NCBI GenBank assembly: GCA_964629475.1
Contig: CAZVQW010000023.1
Location: forward strand, 1 to 41,529
Direction of reading: 5' to 3'
DNA: 41,529 bases
DNA from: SMWD01 sp964629475
GTDB taxonomy: Bacteria > Pseudomonadota > Gammaproteobacteria > Steroidobacterales > GCA-2729495
The notes below the pieces were generated by a model that was given only the letters and a program-made list of their open reading frames with translations, did no database searches and had not been told where the DNA came from. Shown here in pieces: positions 7,388 to 16,261 of this stretch. Made by a program: the position numbers and the translations under genes. How positions within the stretch are numbered: the stretch's first letter is position 1; the number at the start of each line of letters is the position of its first letter.

Positions 7388-8469
7388 TGTTGTTGTTGCT
7401 GGCCGAATACCTCAAAGAACACGTGTCGGGTTTCAATGTTTTCACGTATATCACGATGCGCGCGATCATGGGTGCGTTGACGGCGCTCGTCATTTCGCTG
7501 GTCGTGGGACCGCACATGATCAAGAGCCTGAGCGTCAAGCAGATCGGCCAGACCGTGCGCATCGACGGTCCGGTGACGCATTTGCCGAAATCCGGCACGC
7601 CGACGATGGGCGGCGTGCTGATCCTTGTTGCCATTCTGATCAGCACCCTGTTGTGGGCCGATCTCTCCAGCACTTATGTATGGATCGTCATCGCTGTGAC
7701 GGCCGCGTTTGGTCTGATTGGTTTCATTGATGATTATAAGAAACTCATACTGCGCGATCCTGCCGGCATGTCCGCGCGCAGAAAGATTTTCTGGCAATCG
7801 GTGACGGCGATTGCCGTTGCCGTCATCCTGTTTATGCGGGCCGACAACCCGTACGAAACTGCCTTGCTGATTCCATACCTGAAAGGTGTGGCGATCCCGC
7901 TTGGCGGCTTCTATATGGTGCTGACCTATTTCGTGATTGTCGGTACAAGCAATGCCGTGAACCTGACCGATGGTCTGGATGGACTGGCGATCATGCCGGC
8001 GGTGCTCGTCGGCGGAGGCCTCGGCATTGTCGGCTATGCGACCGGTAACACTATTTTTTCCGGATATCTCGGTATTCCTTATATCGAAGGTGCAGGCGAG
8101 ATGCTGGTGTTTTGTACATCGTTGGCAGGCGCCGGGCTGGGATTCCTGTGGTTCAACACCTATCCCGCGCAGGTTTTCATGGGGGATATCGGCTCGCTGG
8201 CACTGGGTGCGGCGCTGGGTACGGTGGCGGTCATCATTCGTCAGGAGCTGGTGCTGGCCATCATGGGCGGGTTGTTCGTTGTCGAGACGTTGTCGGTCAT
8301 AATTCAGGTTGCGTCATTCAAGCTGACCGGCCGCCGGGTTTTTCGCATGGCCCCGCTGCATCATCACTATGAATTAAAAGGCTGGGCCGAGCCGAAGGTG
8401 ATTGTTCGGTTCTGGATCATCACTTTCATCCTCGTTCTCGTCGGGCTGGCGAGCCTGAAACTGCGGTGA
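7387..8469 (+). CDS. mraY: MraY, phospho-MurNAc-pentapeptide translocase
   Basis: Polytopic inner-membrane enzyme of 360 residues, identical in length to the E. coli protein. It transfers phospho-MurNAc-pentapeptide to undecaprenyl phosphate, giving lipid I. About ten hydrophobic segments are visible. Signature motifs are TPTMGGVLIL at 71-80, the aspartate pair in GFIDDYKK (D115, D116), NLTDGLDGL, VFMGDIGSLALG, and the HHHYELKGW segment near the end. The ATG overlaps the final base of the murF TGA. Confidence 0.97.
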   Translation: MLLLLAEYLKEHVSGFNVFTYITMRAIMGALTALVISLVVGPHMIKSLSVKQIGQTVRIDGPVTHLPKSGTPTMGGVLILVAILISTLLWADLSSTYVWIVIAVTAAFGLIGFIDDYKKLILRDPAGMSARRKIFWQSVTAIAVAVILFMRADNPYETALLIPYLKGVAIPLGGFYMVLTYFVIVGTSNAVNLTDGLDGLAIMPAVLVGGGLGIVGYATGNTIFSGYLGIPYIEGAGEMLVFCTSLAGAGLGFLWFNTYPAQVFMGDIGSLALGAALGTVAVIIRQELVLAIMGGLFVVETLSVIIQVASFKLTGRRVFRMAPLHHHYELKGWAEPKVIVRFWIITFILVLVGLASLKLR

Positions 8470-9839
8470 TGACGATGTCGGCAATGAAAATCGATTCGAC
8501 CGCCCATGGTCTTTCTGCTGAGCCCACCATCCTTGTCATGGGCATGGGCCTGACAGGTGCATCGTGTGCGAGATACTTTGCTGCGCGCGGGATCGTTGCC
8601 GAATTCATCGACACGCGCGCTGCACCACCGGGCATGGATGCGATTCTCGATGTGATGCCCGATGCGCGCATCCATGTCGGTGAACCGTTGCCCGCGTTAC
8701 GCTCGACGATAGAGCAAATCGTCGTCTCGCCGGGCTTCGACAAGGGCGCATCGCTGCTCGGCGATGCGCGCGGGCGTAATATTGAAATCGTCAGCGACAT
8801 CGACCTGTTCGCTGCTGAATGTACTGCACCGATCGTCGCGATCACGGGTTCGAACGGTAAGAGTACGGTGACGGCGATGGTTGGCGAAGCGCTGACGGCA
8901 GCCGGGTTGTTGACGGCGGTTGGCGGGAATATAGGTACACCGGCACTCGACCTGCTCGATTGCAATGTGGATGCCGTGGCATTGGAGTTGTCGAGTTTTC
9001 AGCTCGAGCGAAGTCGCGCGATACCGGTTGCTGCGGCAGTTGTATTGAACCTGTCGCCCGATCACCTCGATCAGCATGGCGACATGACGACCTATCGTGC
9101 CGCAAAGGCCCGCATTTACGCTGACTGCGGGCATGCTGTCGTCAATCGTGATGATCCGGACCTCGCTAAACTCGTCAAGCGTGGTACGCCGGTCACGACA
9201 TTCGGGTTGGATCGACCGACCGCCGGCCAACTCGGTATTCGCCGGACGGCACGTGGCGAATGTATCGCGTGCGGCGATGACATCCTGATAGCCGTGGATG
9301 AATTACCTCTGATCGGCCGGCATAACTTGTCCAATGCAATGGCAGCACTCGCGCTCGGTGCGGCGCTCGGTGCAAACCTCAATGGGATGGTACAGGCGCT
9401 CAAGCGTTTCCGTGGATTGGCACACCGGATGCAGGTCATATCGACAGCGGACGGTGTGCGGTGGATCGACGATTCCAAGGCGACCAATGTCGATGCGGCG
9501 CTGGCGAGCCTGGCCGCCATCGAAGATCCGTTTGTTCTGATCGCCGGCGGCGATGCAAAAGGTGCGTCATTCGCAGCATTGGCTGCGGCGCTCGAGGGAC
9601 GCTCGGGTGCCGTCATTTTGTTTGGCCTGGATGCCCGGCGTATGGCGTCGGAACTGGCTGGGCCGTGCCAGGTTCAGGTTGTCGCCGACATGCGTGAGGC
9701 GATTGGCGCGGCGCTGCATATTGTCACACCTGGTCATACGGTGTTGCTGGCTCCGGCATGCAGCAGTCTCGACATGTACCGCAATTACGCCGAGCGTGGC
9801 ACTGCGTTCGCGTCTGCAGTTCAGGAAATGGCGCGATGA
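8469..9839 (+). CDS. murD: MurD, UDP-MurNAc-L-alanine:D-glutamate ligase
   Basis: Mur ligase of 456 residues that adds D-glutamate. The P-loop TGSNGKST is at 126-133. ELSSFQLER follows in the central domain, and DDSKATNVDAAL is the usual MurD C-terminal-domain boundary motif. Several in-frame starts cluster at the junction: GTG 8466, ATG 8469, ATG 8475 and ATG 8484. ATG 8469 is chosen because its first base is the last base of the mraY stop, matching the coupling elsewhere. The stop overlaps ftsW in ATGA. Confidence 0.95.
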   Translation: MTMSAMKIDSTAHGLSAEPTILVMGMGLTGASCARYFAARGIVAEFIDTRAAPPGMDAILDVMPDARIHVGEPLPALRSTIEQIVVSPGFDKGASLLGDARGRNIEIVSDIDLFAAECTAPIVAITGSNGKSTVTAMVGEALTAAGLLTAVGGNIGTPALDLLDCNVDAVALELSSFQLERSRAIPVAAAVVLNLSPDHLDQHGDMTTYRAAKARIYADCGHAVVNRDDPDLAKLVKRGTPVTTFGLDRPTAGQLGIRRTARGECIACGDDILIAVDELPLIGRHNLSNAMAALALGAALGANLNGMVQALKRFRGLAHRMQVISTADGVRWIDDSKATNVDAALASLAAIEDPFVLIAGGDAKGASFAALAAALEGRSGAVILFGLDARRMASELAGPCQVQVVADMREAIGAALHIVTPGHTVLLAPACSSLDMYRNYAERGTAFASAVQEMAR

Positions 9840-11077
9840 CCGCTGCCACAGCAACGCGCAAGTCACGATCCGTTCACGCGGCCATTGACTTTGACCAGCA
9901 TGTGGACTGGACGCTGGTTCTGATCATCGCGACATTGCTGTGTGTCGGCCTGGTCATGTTGACGTCGGCATCGATTTCGGTGGCCGAACGCAATACCGGT
10001 AATCCATTTTTCTACGTCGAACAGCAGCTGCTGGCTGTTGTGATCGGCCTGGTCGGTGCGGCATTCATGCTGCGCGTACCGACTTCGGTCTGGGAGCGTT
10101 TCGCCTTGTTGCTCGTTTGTCTGGCGCTCGGCATGCTGGTTGCCGTGCTGATTCCGGGTCTCGGCAACACCGTCAACGGTAGTACGCGCTGGCTGAGCAT
10201 CGCCGGCATCAGTGTCATGCAGGTTTCCGAACCCGCCCGGTTGTTGATGCTTATGTATATGTCCGGTTACGCAGTTCGGCACCGGGCGGAACTGCGTGAA
10301 CGATTTATCGGGTTTTTCAAGCCGATGCTGCTGGTTGGGCTGACTTGTTTGCTGCTGCTGCTCGAGCCTGATTTCGGTGCCACCGTGGTCACGCTGGCCA
10401 TTTCGCTGGCCGTGCTGTTCATCGCCGGTGCCCGCCTGCGTGATTTTCTGGTCAGCAGCCTGGCTGTTGTCCTGGCGCTGGCGGCACTTGCTATTACGTC
10501 ACCATACCGGTTGAAGAGGCTGACAGGGTTTCTCGATCCATGGTCGGATCAATATGACAGCGGTTATCAATTGACGCAGTCACTGATTGCGATTGGCTCG
10601 GGCCAGTGGTTCGGCGTCGGGCTCGGCGGCAGTATCCAGAAACTGTTTTATTTGCCTGAGGCACACACGGATTTTGTGTTTGCGGTCATCGCCGAGGAAT
10701 TCGGACTCGTCGGCAGTGTGTTGCTGATCGGTTTATTTGCCGCGCTGGTCTGGCGGGCGTTGCAGATTTCCAGGAAAGCGGCAGCGGCCGGGCGTTTGTA
10801 TCAGGCCAACCTGGCGTTCGGCCTGGCGGTCTGGATTGGCGTGCAGGTCTTCATCAACATCGGCGTCAACATGGGTATTTTGCCGACCAAAGGGCTGACG
10901 TTACCGTTGATCAGTTACGGGCGCAGCAGCATGCTGATCACGTTGATGGCGCTCGGTTTGCTGTTGCGTATCGAGATGGAAAACCGACAAATCACCGGTC
11001 AGGAACAAGGTCAGAAGCGTGGCCAGAAGCGTGGCCAGAGTCACAGCAAGGGTCAGCGCGGGGTGCGCAAGCGATGA
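9836..11077 (+). CDS. ftsW: FtsW, septal SEDS peptidoglycan polymerase
   Basis: Integral membrane SEDS protein of 413 residues that polymerises lipid II at the septum together with FtsI. About ten membrane segments are visible. Family blocks include PGLGNTVNGSTRWL, EPDFGATVV, PEAHTDFVFAVIAEEFG and LTLPLISYGRSSM. The ATG at 9836 overlaps the murD stop; the open frame extends further upstream inside murD but without family similarity. The cytoplasmic C-terminus is a basic tail rich in Gly-Gln-Lys-Arg, encoded by a 12-bp tandem repeat at 11012-11035. Confidence 0.96.
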   Translation: MTAATATRKSRSVHAAIDFDQHVDWTLVLIIATLLCVGLVMLTSASISVAERNTGNPFFYVEQQLLAVVIGLVGAAFMLRVPTSVWERFALLLVCLALGMLVAVLIPGLGNTVNGSTRWLSIAGISVMQVSEPARLLMLMYMSGYAVRHRAELRERFIGFFKPMLLVGLTCLLLLLEPDFGATVVTLAISLAVLFIAGARLRDFLVSSLAVVLALAALAITSPYRLKRLTGFLDPWSDQYDSGYQLTQSLIAIGSGQWFGVGLGGSIQKLFYLPEAHTDFVFAVIAEEFGLVGSVLLIGLFAALVWRALQISRKAAAAGRLYQANLAFGLAVWIGVQVFINIGVNMGILPTKGLTLPLISYGRSSMLITLMALGLLLRIEMENRQITGQEQGQKRGQKRGQSHSKGQRGVRKR

Positions 11078-12156
11078 GTGCACCAATACTCATCATGGCC
11101 GGCGGCACCGGCGGTCACGTGTTCCCGGCGCTCGCCGTAGCGCGAGCCCTGCGTGGCTGCAACCAGGAAATCGTCTGGCTTGGTTCGCGATGCGGCATAG
11201 AAAATGAACTGGTGCCACGCGATGGGTTCCCTCTCGAGGCGACCCGCGTATCGGGTTTGCGCGGCAAAGGCATCGGTTCGTGGCTCATGGCGCCATTGAA
11301 ATTGATGCTCGCTATTTTTGATGCTTTTCGTGTTGTAACCCGGCTCCGCCCGAAACTCGTAATTGGCATGGGGGGATTCGCGTCGGGCCCCGGCGGGCTG
11401 GCTGCCTGGATGCTCGGCAAGCCGTTGATCATTCACGAACAGAATTCCGTTGCTGGTTTAACCAATCGTCTTCTGGCTGGACTTGCCCGGGAGGTGCTCG
11501 AAGCCTTCCCGGGCAGCTTTTCTGCCGGAACGAACGCGCGGCTTGTCGGTAACCCGGTCCGCGCCGCAATCGCGGCGTTGCCCGAGCCGTCCCTACGGCT
11601 CGGTGGGCGACACGGGCGAATTCGGATTCTTGTACTCGGCGGTAGCCAGGGCGCACGCGTGTTAAATGAAACGGTACCGGCGACGTTAAGTTTGCTCGGT
11701 GCCGATTGCAAGTACGATGTCTGGCATCAGTGTGGTAGAGCCGATTTCGAGCGTACGCGCGATGGTTATAGTGCCGCCGGTATCGATGCTCGTGTCGAAG
11801 TGTTTATCGATGACGTTGCCGAGTGCTATGGCTGGGCCGACATCGTAATTTGCCGTGCCGGGGCGTTGACGATTTCCGAACTGGCGGCGGCCGGCCTCGG
11901 CGCGATTCTCGTGCCATACCCAACTGCCGTCGATGATCATCAGACGAAAAATGCCCGCTATCTCGTCACGGCCGGAGCGGCGGTACTGATACCGCAACCT
12001 GAATTAACGGCCGACAGACTGGCGGCCGAGTTGCATCAATGTTGTGCAGACCGGGCATCGATCGTCGACAGAGCCGTACGCGCGCGTTCCCTGGCGAAGC
12101 CGGATGCGACGAATGATGTCGTCGATCTGTGCCTGACAATCGCAGGTGCATCATGA
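11074..12156 (+). CDS. murG: MurG, lipid I to lipid II GlcNAc transferase
   Basis: Peripheral inner-membrane glycosyltransferase (family GT28) of 360 residues that adds GlcNAc to lipid I. The N-terminal loop AGGTGGHVFPAL spans residues 9-20. HEQNSVAGLTNR is the lipid-substrate side motif. The C-terminal UDP-GlcNAc domain has LVLGGSQGARVLNE and CRAGALTISELAAAG. It starts in ATGA with ftsW and ends in ATGA with murC, so MurG is made between two coupled partners of precursor export. Confidence 0.96.
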   Translation: MSAPILIMAGGTGGHVFPALAVARALRGCNQEIVWLGSRCGIENELVPRDGFPLEATRVSGLRGKGIGSWLMAPLKLMLAIFDAFRVVTRLRPKLVIGMGGFASGPGGLAAWMLGKPLIIHEQNSVAGLTNRLLAGLAREVLEAFPGSFSAGTNARLVGNPVRAAIAALPEPSLRLGGRHGRIRILVLGGSQGARVLNETVPATLSLLGADCKYDVWHQCGRADFERTRDGYSAAGIDARVEVFIDDVAECYGWADIVICRAGALTISELAAAGLGAILVPYPTAVDDHQTKNARYLVTAGAAVLIPQPELTADRLAAELHQCCADRASIVDRAVRARSLAKPDATNDVVDLCLTIAGAS

Positions 12157-13577
12157 ATAAGCGCATGCGCAAGATTAACCGGATTCATCTCGTCGGCATC
12201 GGTGGTGTTGGCATGGGTGGTATTGCCGAGGTGCTGATCAACCTGGGCTATGACGTGCAGGGCTCGGACCTGAAAGAATCGAAGGTCACGCGCCGTCTGG
12301 CGGAACTCGGTGCCGGAATTGCGATCGGCCATCGCGGTGAGAATATCGGTGAAGCCGATCTGGTCGTCGTATCGAGCGCGATCGATCCGGAAAATCCGGA
12401 GATCAGCGTTGCGCGTGAGCGGCGACTACCGATTATTCGGCGTGCCGAGATGCTTGCCGAGCTGATGCGTTTTCGCTTCGCGATTGCGGTTGCGGGTACT
12501 CACGGCAAGACGACGACGACAAGTCTGATTGCCAGTGTGCTGGCCGAAGCCGGCGAAGACCCTACTTTCCTGATTGGCGGTCGGCTTAAAAGCGCCGATA
12601 CGAACGGCAGGCTCGGCGCCGGCCATTATCTCGTCGCGGAGGCCGACGAAAGCGATGCATCGTTTATTCATCTGAATCCGATGATGGCCGTCGTAACGAA
12701 TATCGATCTGGATCATATGTCGACGTACAGCGGCGATATCGAGGAGTTGCGCGGCAGCTTTCTGGAGTTCATTCACAACCTGCCGTTCTACGGAGCGTCG
12801 GTCATGTGCCTCGATGACGACGGTGTCCGGTCGATATTGCCGCGGGTTCATCGCGCGGTGCTGACATACGGTCTTCACGAGGATGCCGATGTGCGCGCGA
12901 TCGACATTGAGAACTGCGGCGCCGGATCCCGTTTCTCGGTGTTGCGCCCCGGAACTGCAGAGCCGTTTGCTGTCGAACTCAATCTTGCCGGACGCCACAA
13001 TGTGCTCAATGCGCTGGCCGCGATCGCCGTTGCGTTCGAACTGGAACTCGACGATGAAGCGGTCCGTAGGGCCCTGGCGGAATTTCAGGGTATCGACCGG
13101 CGTATGCAGATTATTGCCGATCTGAAGACGCCGTTCGGACAGGTCATGTTTGTCGATGACTATGGCCATCACCCGACTGAGGTTGCCGCGATGCTTGAAG
13201 CCATTCGCGACAGTTGGCCGGATCGCCGGCCGGTGGTTATTTTCCAACCCCATCGTTATTCCCGCACGAGAGACCTGCTCGACGATTTTGCCGCGGTTCT
13301 GTCGGTTGCCGAGCCGCTGTTCGTCACCGAAGTCTATGCGGCGGGTGAAGATCCCATTCCCGGTGCTGACGGGCGCGCGATCTGTCGTGCGATTCGCATG
13401 CGCGGGCAAGTCGAACCGATATTCGTGCCGGATCTCGAGCAACTACCTGAATTACTGGCCGGTACGCTGGCCGACGGTGACCTCGTGCTGACGCTCGGTG
13501 CCGGTGATATTGGCGCCGTCGCCGCGGCATTGCCCGATGCGATGCTGGCAATCGGCTCACGGGAGATCGGCGAGTGA
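12153..13577 (+). CDS. murC: MurC, UDP-MurNAc:L-alanine ligase
   Basis: First Mur ligase of the pathway, 474 residues, adding L-alanine to UDP-MurNAc. It has the N-terminal HLVGIGGVGMGGIAEVL dinucleotide-type fold at 12-28, the P-loop GTHGKTTTT at 115-123, EADESDASF and DDYGHHPTEV. ATG 12153 overlaps the murG stop and gives the family N-terminus; ATG 12165 is a possible alternative. The frame stays open upstream to 12129 inside murG, but this would add unmatched residues. The stop overlaps murB in GTGA. Confidence 0.96.
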   Translation: MNKRMRKINRIHLVGIGGVGMGGIAEVLINLGYDVQGSDLKESKVTRRLAELGAGIAIGHRGENIGEADLVVVSSAIDPENPEISVARERRLPIIRRAEMLAELMRFRFAIAVAGTHGKTTTTSLIASVLAEAGEDPTFLIGGRLKSADTNGRLGAGHYLVAEADESDASFIHLNPMMAVVTNIDLDHMSTYSGDIEELRGSFLEFIHNLPFYGASVMCLDDDGVRSILPRVHRAVLTYGLHEDADVRAIDIENCGAGSRFSVLRPGTAEPFAVELNLAGRHNVLNALAAIAVAFELELDDEAVRRALAEFQGIDRRMQIIADLKTPFGQVMFVDDYGHHPTEVAAMLEAIRDSWPDRRPVVIFQPHRYSRTRDLLDDFAAVLSVAEPLFVTEVYAAGEDPIPGADGRAICRAIRMRGQVEPIFVPDLEQLPELLAGTLADGDLVLTLGAGDIGAVAAALPDAMLAIGSREIGE

Positions 13578-14440
13578 ATGCGCTGTTGAAAAACGAGCCG
13601 ATGTCGCAGCACACGACCTGGCGCCTCGGTGGTCCCGCCGATGCCTATTTTCGGCCGCAATCAATCGCCGAACTCCAGTCTTTCCTTGGCAAACTCGATG
13701 ATGAAACGCCGCTCCACTGGACCGGCCTCGGCAGCAACCTGCTGGTTCGTGACGGCGGGATACGTGGTGTCGTTATTGCGCCGACCAGGGCAATGGCCGG
13801 CGTGACGCGTTTATCCGAGCAGGTCGTCGAAGCCGGCGCCGGGGTGCCTTGCTCGATGCTGGCGCGCCGCTGTGCGCGCTGGCAACTCGGGCCATCGGCA
13901 TTTTTTGCCGGGATTCCGGGCACGGTCGGTGGCGCGCTGGCAATGAACGCCGGTGCGTTTGAAGGAGAAACATGGGACAGCGTACGCGAGGTCGATACCA
14001 TCGACCGTCACGGGACGATCCGGACGCGGCAGGCATCCGAGTTCAGCATCGGCTATCGACAGATCGACGGACCGGCCGGTGAATGGTTCGTTACTGCACG
14101 ATTCGAATTTGCCGATCAGGGTGTGGACAGCGTCGAAGCCGTCAGGTCGTTATTGCGCGAACGGCAGGAGAAACAGCCACTCGGGCTGCCCAGTTGCGGT
14201 TCCGTATTTCGCAATCCACCCGGTAAGCATGCGGCGCAATTGATTGAATCTGCCGGGCTGAAAGGTCACCGGATTGGCGGTGCGGAAGTCTCGCACAAAC
14301 ACGCGAACTTCATCATCAATACCGGTGATGCCACGGCGGCCGATGTCGAAGCGCTGATAGGTCATGTGCGCGATGCAGTTGAAGACCGGCACGGTGTTCG
14401 GCTCGAACGCGAAGTGCATATCGTCGGAGAACCGGCATGA
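13574..14440 (+). CDS. murB: MurB, UDP-N-acetylenolpyruvoylglucosamine reductase
   Basis: FAD- and NADPH-dependent enzyme of 288 residues that makes UDP-MurNAc, the substrate of MurC just upstream. FAD-domain motifs are GLGSNLLVRDGGIRG at 51-65 and GIPGTVGGALAMNAGAF at 113-129. Catalytic serine region is GSVFRNPPG at 209-217 (S210). At 288 residues it is shorter than the 342-residue E. coli type and resembles the type II enzymes that lack the extra loop. Start is GTG at 13574 in a GTGA overlap with murC. Its location between murC and ddl is a common dcw arrangement. Confidence 0.95.
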   Translation: MNALLKNEPMSQHTTWRLGGPADAYFRPQSIAELQSFLGKLDDETPLHWTGLGSNLLVRDGGIRGVVIAPTRAMAGVTRLSEQVVEAGAGVPCSMLARRCARWQLGPSAFFAGIPGTVGGALAMNAGAFEGETWDSVREVDTIDRHGTIRTRQASEFSIGYRQIDGPAGEWFVTARFEFADQGVDSVEAVRSLLRERQEKQPLGLPSCGSVFRNPPGKHAAQLIESAGLKGHRIGGAEVSHKHANFIINTGDATAADVEALIGHVRDAVEDRHGVRLEREVHIVGEPA

Positions 14441-15441
14441 CGATCGGTGCGAGTTCGATGAGTCAAACAAGGGTTGTAGTCGATGATCCGCGTCAATTCG
14501 GCAAGGTGGCTGTGCTGTTGGGCGGGCATTCCGCCGAACGCGAGATTTCGCTGATGTCCGGCGCCGCCGTACACGAGGCGTTATGTGCGCGCGGCGTCGA
14601 CGCGCAGCGTGTCGACGCCGCCGACGATCTTGTAGCCACGCTGCAGTCCGGGGCCTTCGACCGGGCCTGGATCGCGCTGCACGGCCGGGGCGGTGAAGAC
14701 GGTGCCGTTCAGGGATTGCTCGAATTTATGGGTATTCCGTATACCGGCAGCGGCATCAAGGGTTCGGCGATCAGCATGGACAAGCTGCGTACGAAGCGAT
14801 TGTTCACCGGTGCCGGGCTTGGTACGCCCGATTATCGCGTTATGACGGATGCACAGGATTCTGCGTCAATCATTGCTGCGTTGGGCCTGCCACTGATGAT
14901 CAAACCTGCCGAAGAAGGCTCGAGCCTGGGTCTGGTGCGTGTCGAACAGCCCGGGGAGCTGGCTGCTGCGTATGCCGCGGCTGCCCGGTATGACTGTGAA
15001 GTATTCGCCGAGCGTTGGGTGACCGGACGTGAATACACCGTGGCCGTGTTGCAGGGCGAGGCGTTGCCCCTCGTGCGTATCGATGCGGCGAATACATTCT
15101 ATGACTACGAGGCCAAGTATTTCAGCGATCAGACGCGGTATGTCTGCCCGTGTGAACTGAGTCCGGAGCGCGAGCGTGAATGGGGAGAAATGGCGCTGCG
15201 TGCGTTCTCGGCAGTCGGCGCGAGCGGCTGGGGTCGCGTTGATTTCATGCTCGGTGACGGTGATGAGCCGTTGTTGCTCGAGGTCAATACGGTACCCGGA
15301 ATGACGTCGCACAGCCTCGTACCAATGGCCGCGGCGGCGAACGGAATCGATTTCGGTGAACTCGTCTGGCGGGTTCTCGAGACGAGTTTATCGAGGCCGA
15401 CGGCCACAGGCGAACTGTCGGAGGCGACGGATGGCCGTTAA
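14437..15441 (+). CDS. ddl: Ddl, D-alanine:D-alanine ligase
   Basis: ATP-grasp ligase of 334 residues that makes the D-Ala-D-Ala used by MurF. Visible motifs are LLGGHSAEREISLMSG near residues 28-43, ALHGRGGEDGAVQG, PAEEGSSLGLVRVE, and the metal-binding EVNTVPGMTSHSLVP segment near the C-terminus. ATG 14437 overlaps the murB stop; a second ATGA at 14458 is a possible start with a better match to the family N-terminus. Its end overlaps ftsQ by 11 nt. Confidence 0.95.
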   Translation: MTIGASSMSQTRVVVDDPRQFGKVAVLLGGHSAEREISLMSGAAVHEALCARGVDAQRVDAADDLVATLQSGAFDRAWIALHGRGGEDGAVQGLLEFMGIPYTGSGIKGSAISMDKLRTKRLFTGAGLGTPDYRVMTDAQDSASIIAALGLPLMIKPAEEGSSLGLVRVEQPGELAAAYAAAARYDCEVFAERWVTGREYTVAVLQGEALPLVRIDAANTFYDYEAKYFSDQTRYVCPCELSPEREREWGEMALRAFSAVGASGWGRVDFMLGDGDEPLLLEVNTVPGMTSHSLVPMAAAANGIDFGELVWRVLETSLSRPTATGELSEATDGR

Positions 15442-16261
15442 TAGCAAACGTAACCGCAAGCGTAAGGTGCAGCCGCAGCGGCCAAATCCGCTGCGTGTCT
15501 GTGGCGCGGCAGTGCAGTCCGGCTGGGAGCGTGTGCAGTGGGCGCGTCTGATCACGCTGTGCACGGTGTTAGCCATCTCGTTGTCGGTCTACGTGGCGAC
15601 CTTATGGCTGATGAACAGACCAATCCAGGCGGTCGTCATCGATGGTGCATTCGAGCGCGTTTCCGCGATTCAGATCGAGGATGCGCTGGGGCGGAATATA
15701 CAAACCGGTTTTCTGAGCGCCGACTTGCACGCAATGCGCAGGCAGCTACGAACGTTGCCGTGGGTTGCCGGCGCGACAGTGCGGCGCCGCTGGCCGGGTA
15801 CGATCGAGGTCAGCATCGAAGAGCAGAGTCCGGCCGCGCGCTGGGGTGATGCCGGGTTGTTGAATATCGATGGCGAACTGTTTATCGAGAATGTTGCCCA
15901 TGCGCCGGCGGAGCTGCCATTGCTTAGTGGGCCACGCGGTACGGAACGGCGTGTTGCCAAAATGTATTTCCGGGTTCAGGAGCGGCTCGAACGCCGCGGC
16001 ATGGCAGCCGTGTCATTGCGACTGGATGATCGTGGTGCATGGGAAATGCAGCTGATCAGCGGAATTCGCGTGCGGCTCGGCGCACGGATGGTTGAGTCCC
16101 GGTTACATCGACTCTTCGAAGCGCTGGACAAGGTTATCGCAGCACAGGCGGAAGACGTGGATTACATCGATATGCGTTATACGAATGGTTTTGCCATCGG
16201 CTGGAAGAACCAGACGCCACTGAATGCAGAGACCCGGGAAGGAGTGAAGCCCCATGTCTAA
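15431..16261 (+). CDS. ftsQ: FtsQ, bitopic division protein with POTRA domain
   Basis: A protein of 276 residues, the same length as E. coli FtsQ. It has a very basic cytoplasmic N-terminus, one membrane helix at about 39-60, a POTRA domain beginning around 66, with LRTLPWVAGATVRRRWPGT typical of the family, and a beta domain to the C-terminus. It links FtsL/FtsB to FtsA and activates the FtsWI synthase. ATG 15431 is chosen; it lies inside the ddl end in another frame. The stop overlaps ftsA by 8 nt. Confidence 0.95.
   Translation: MAVNSKRNRKRKVQPQRPNPLRVCGAAVQSGWERVQWARLITLCTVLAISLSVYVATLWLMNRPIQAVVIDGAFERVSAIQIEDALGRNIQTGFLSADLHAMRRQLRTLPWVAGATVRRRWPGTIEVSIEEQSPAARWGDAGLLNIDGELFIENVAHAPAELPLLSGPRGTERRVAKMYFRVQERLERRGMAAVSLRLDDRGAWEMQLISGIRVRLGARMVESRLHRLFEALDKVIAAQAEDVDYIDMRYTNGFAIGWKNQTPLNAETREGVKPHV

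Noticed and set aside
12426..13442. Long open frame on the minus strand opposite murC
   Set aside because: It lies wholly antisense to a well-matched murC, shows no family similarity and has no ribosome site. The same holds for long antisense frames opposite lpxC, sucC and pilC/pilB.
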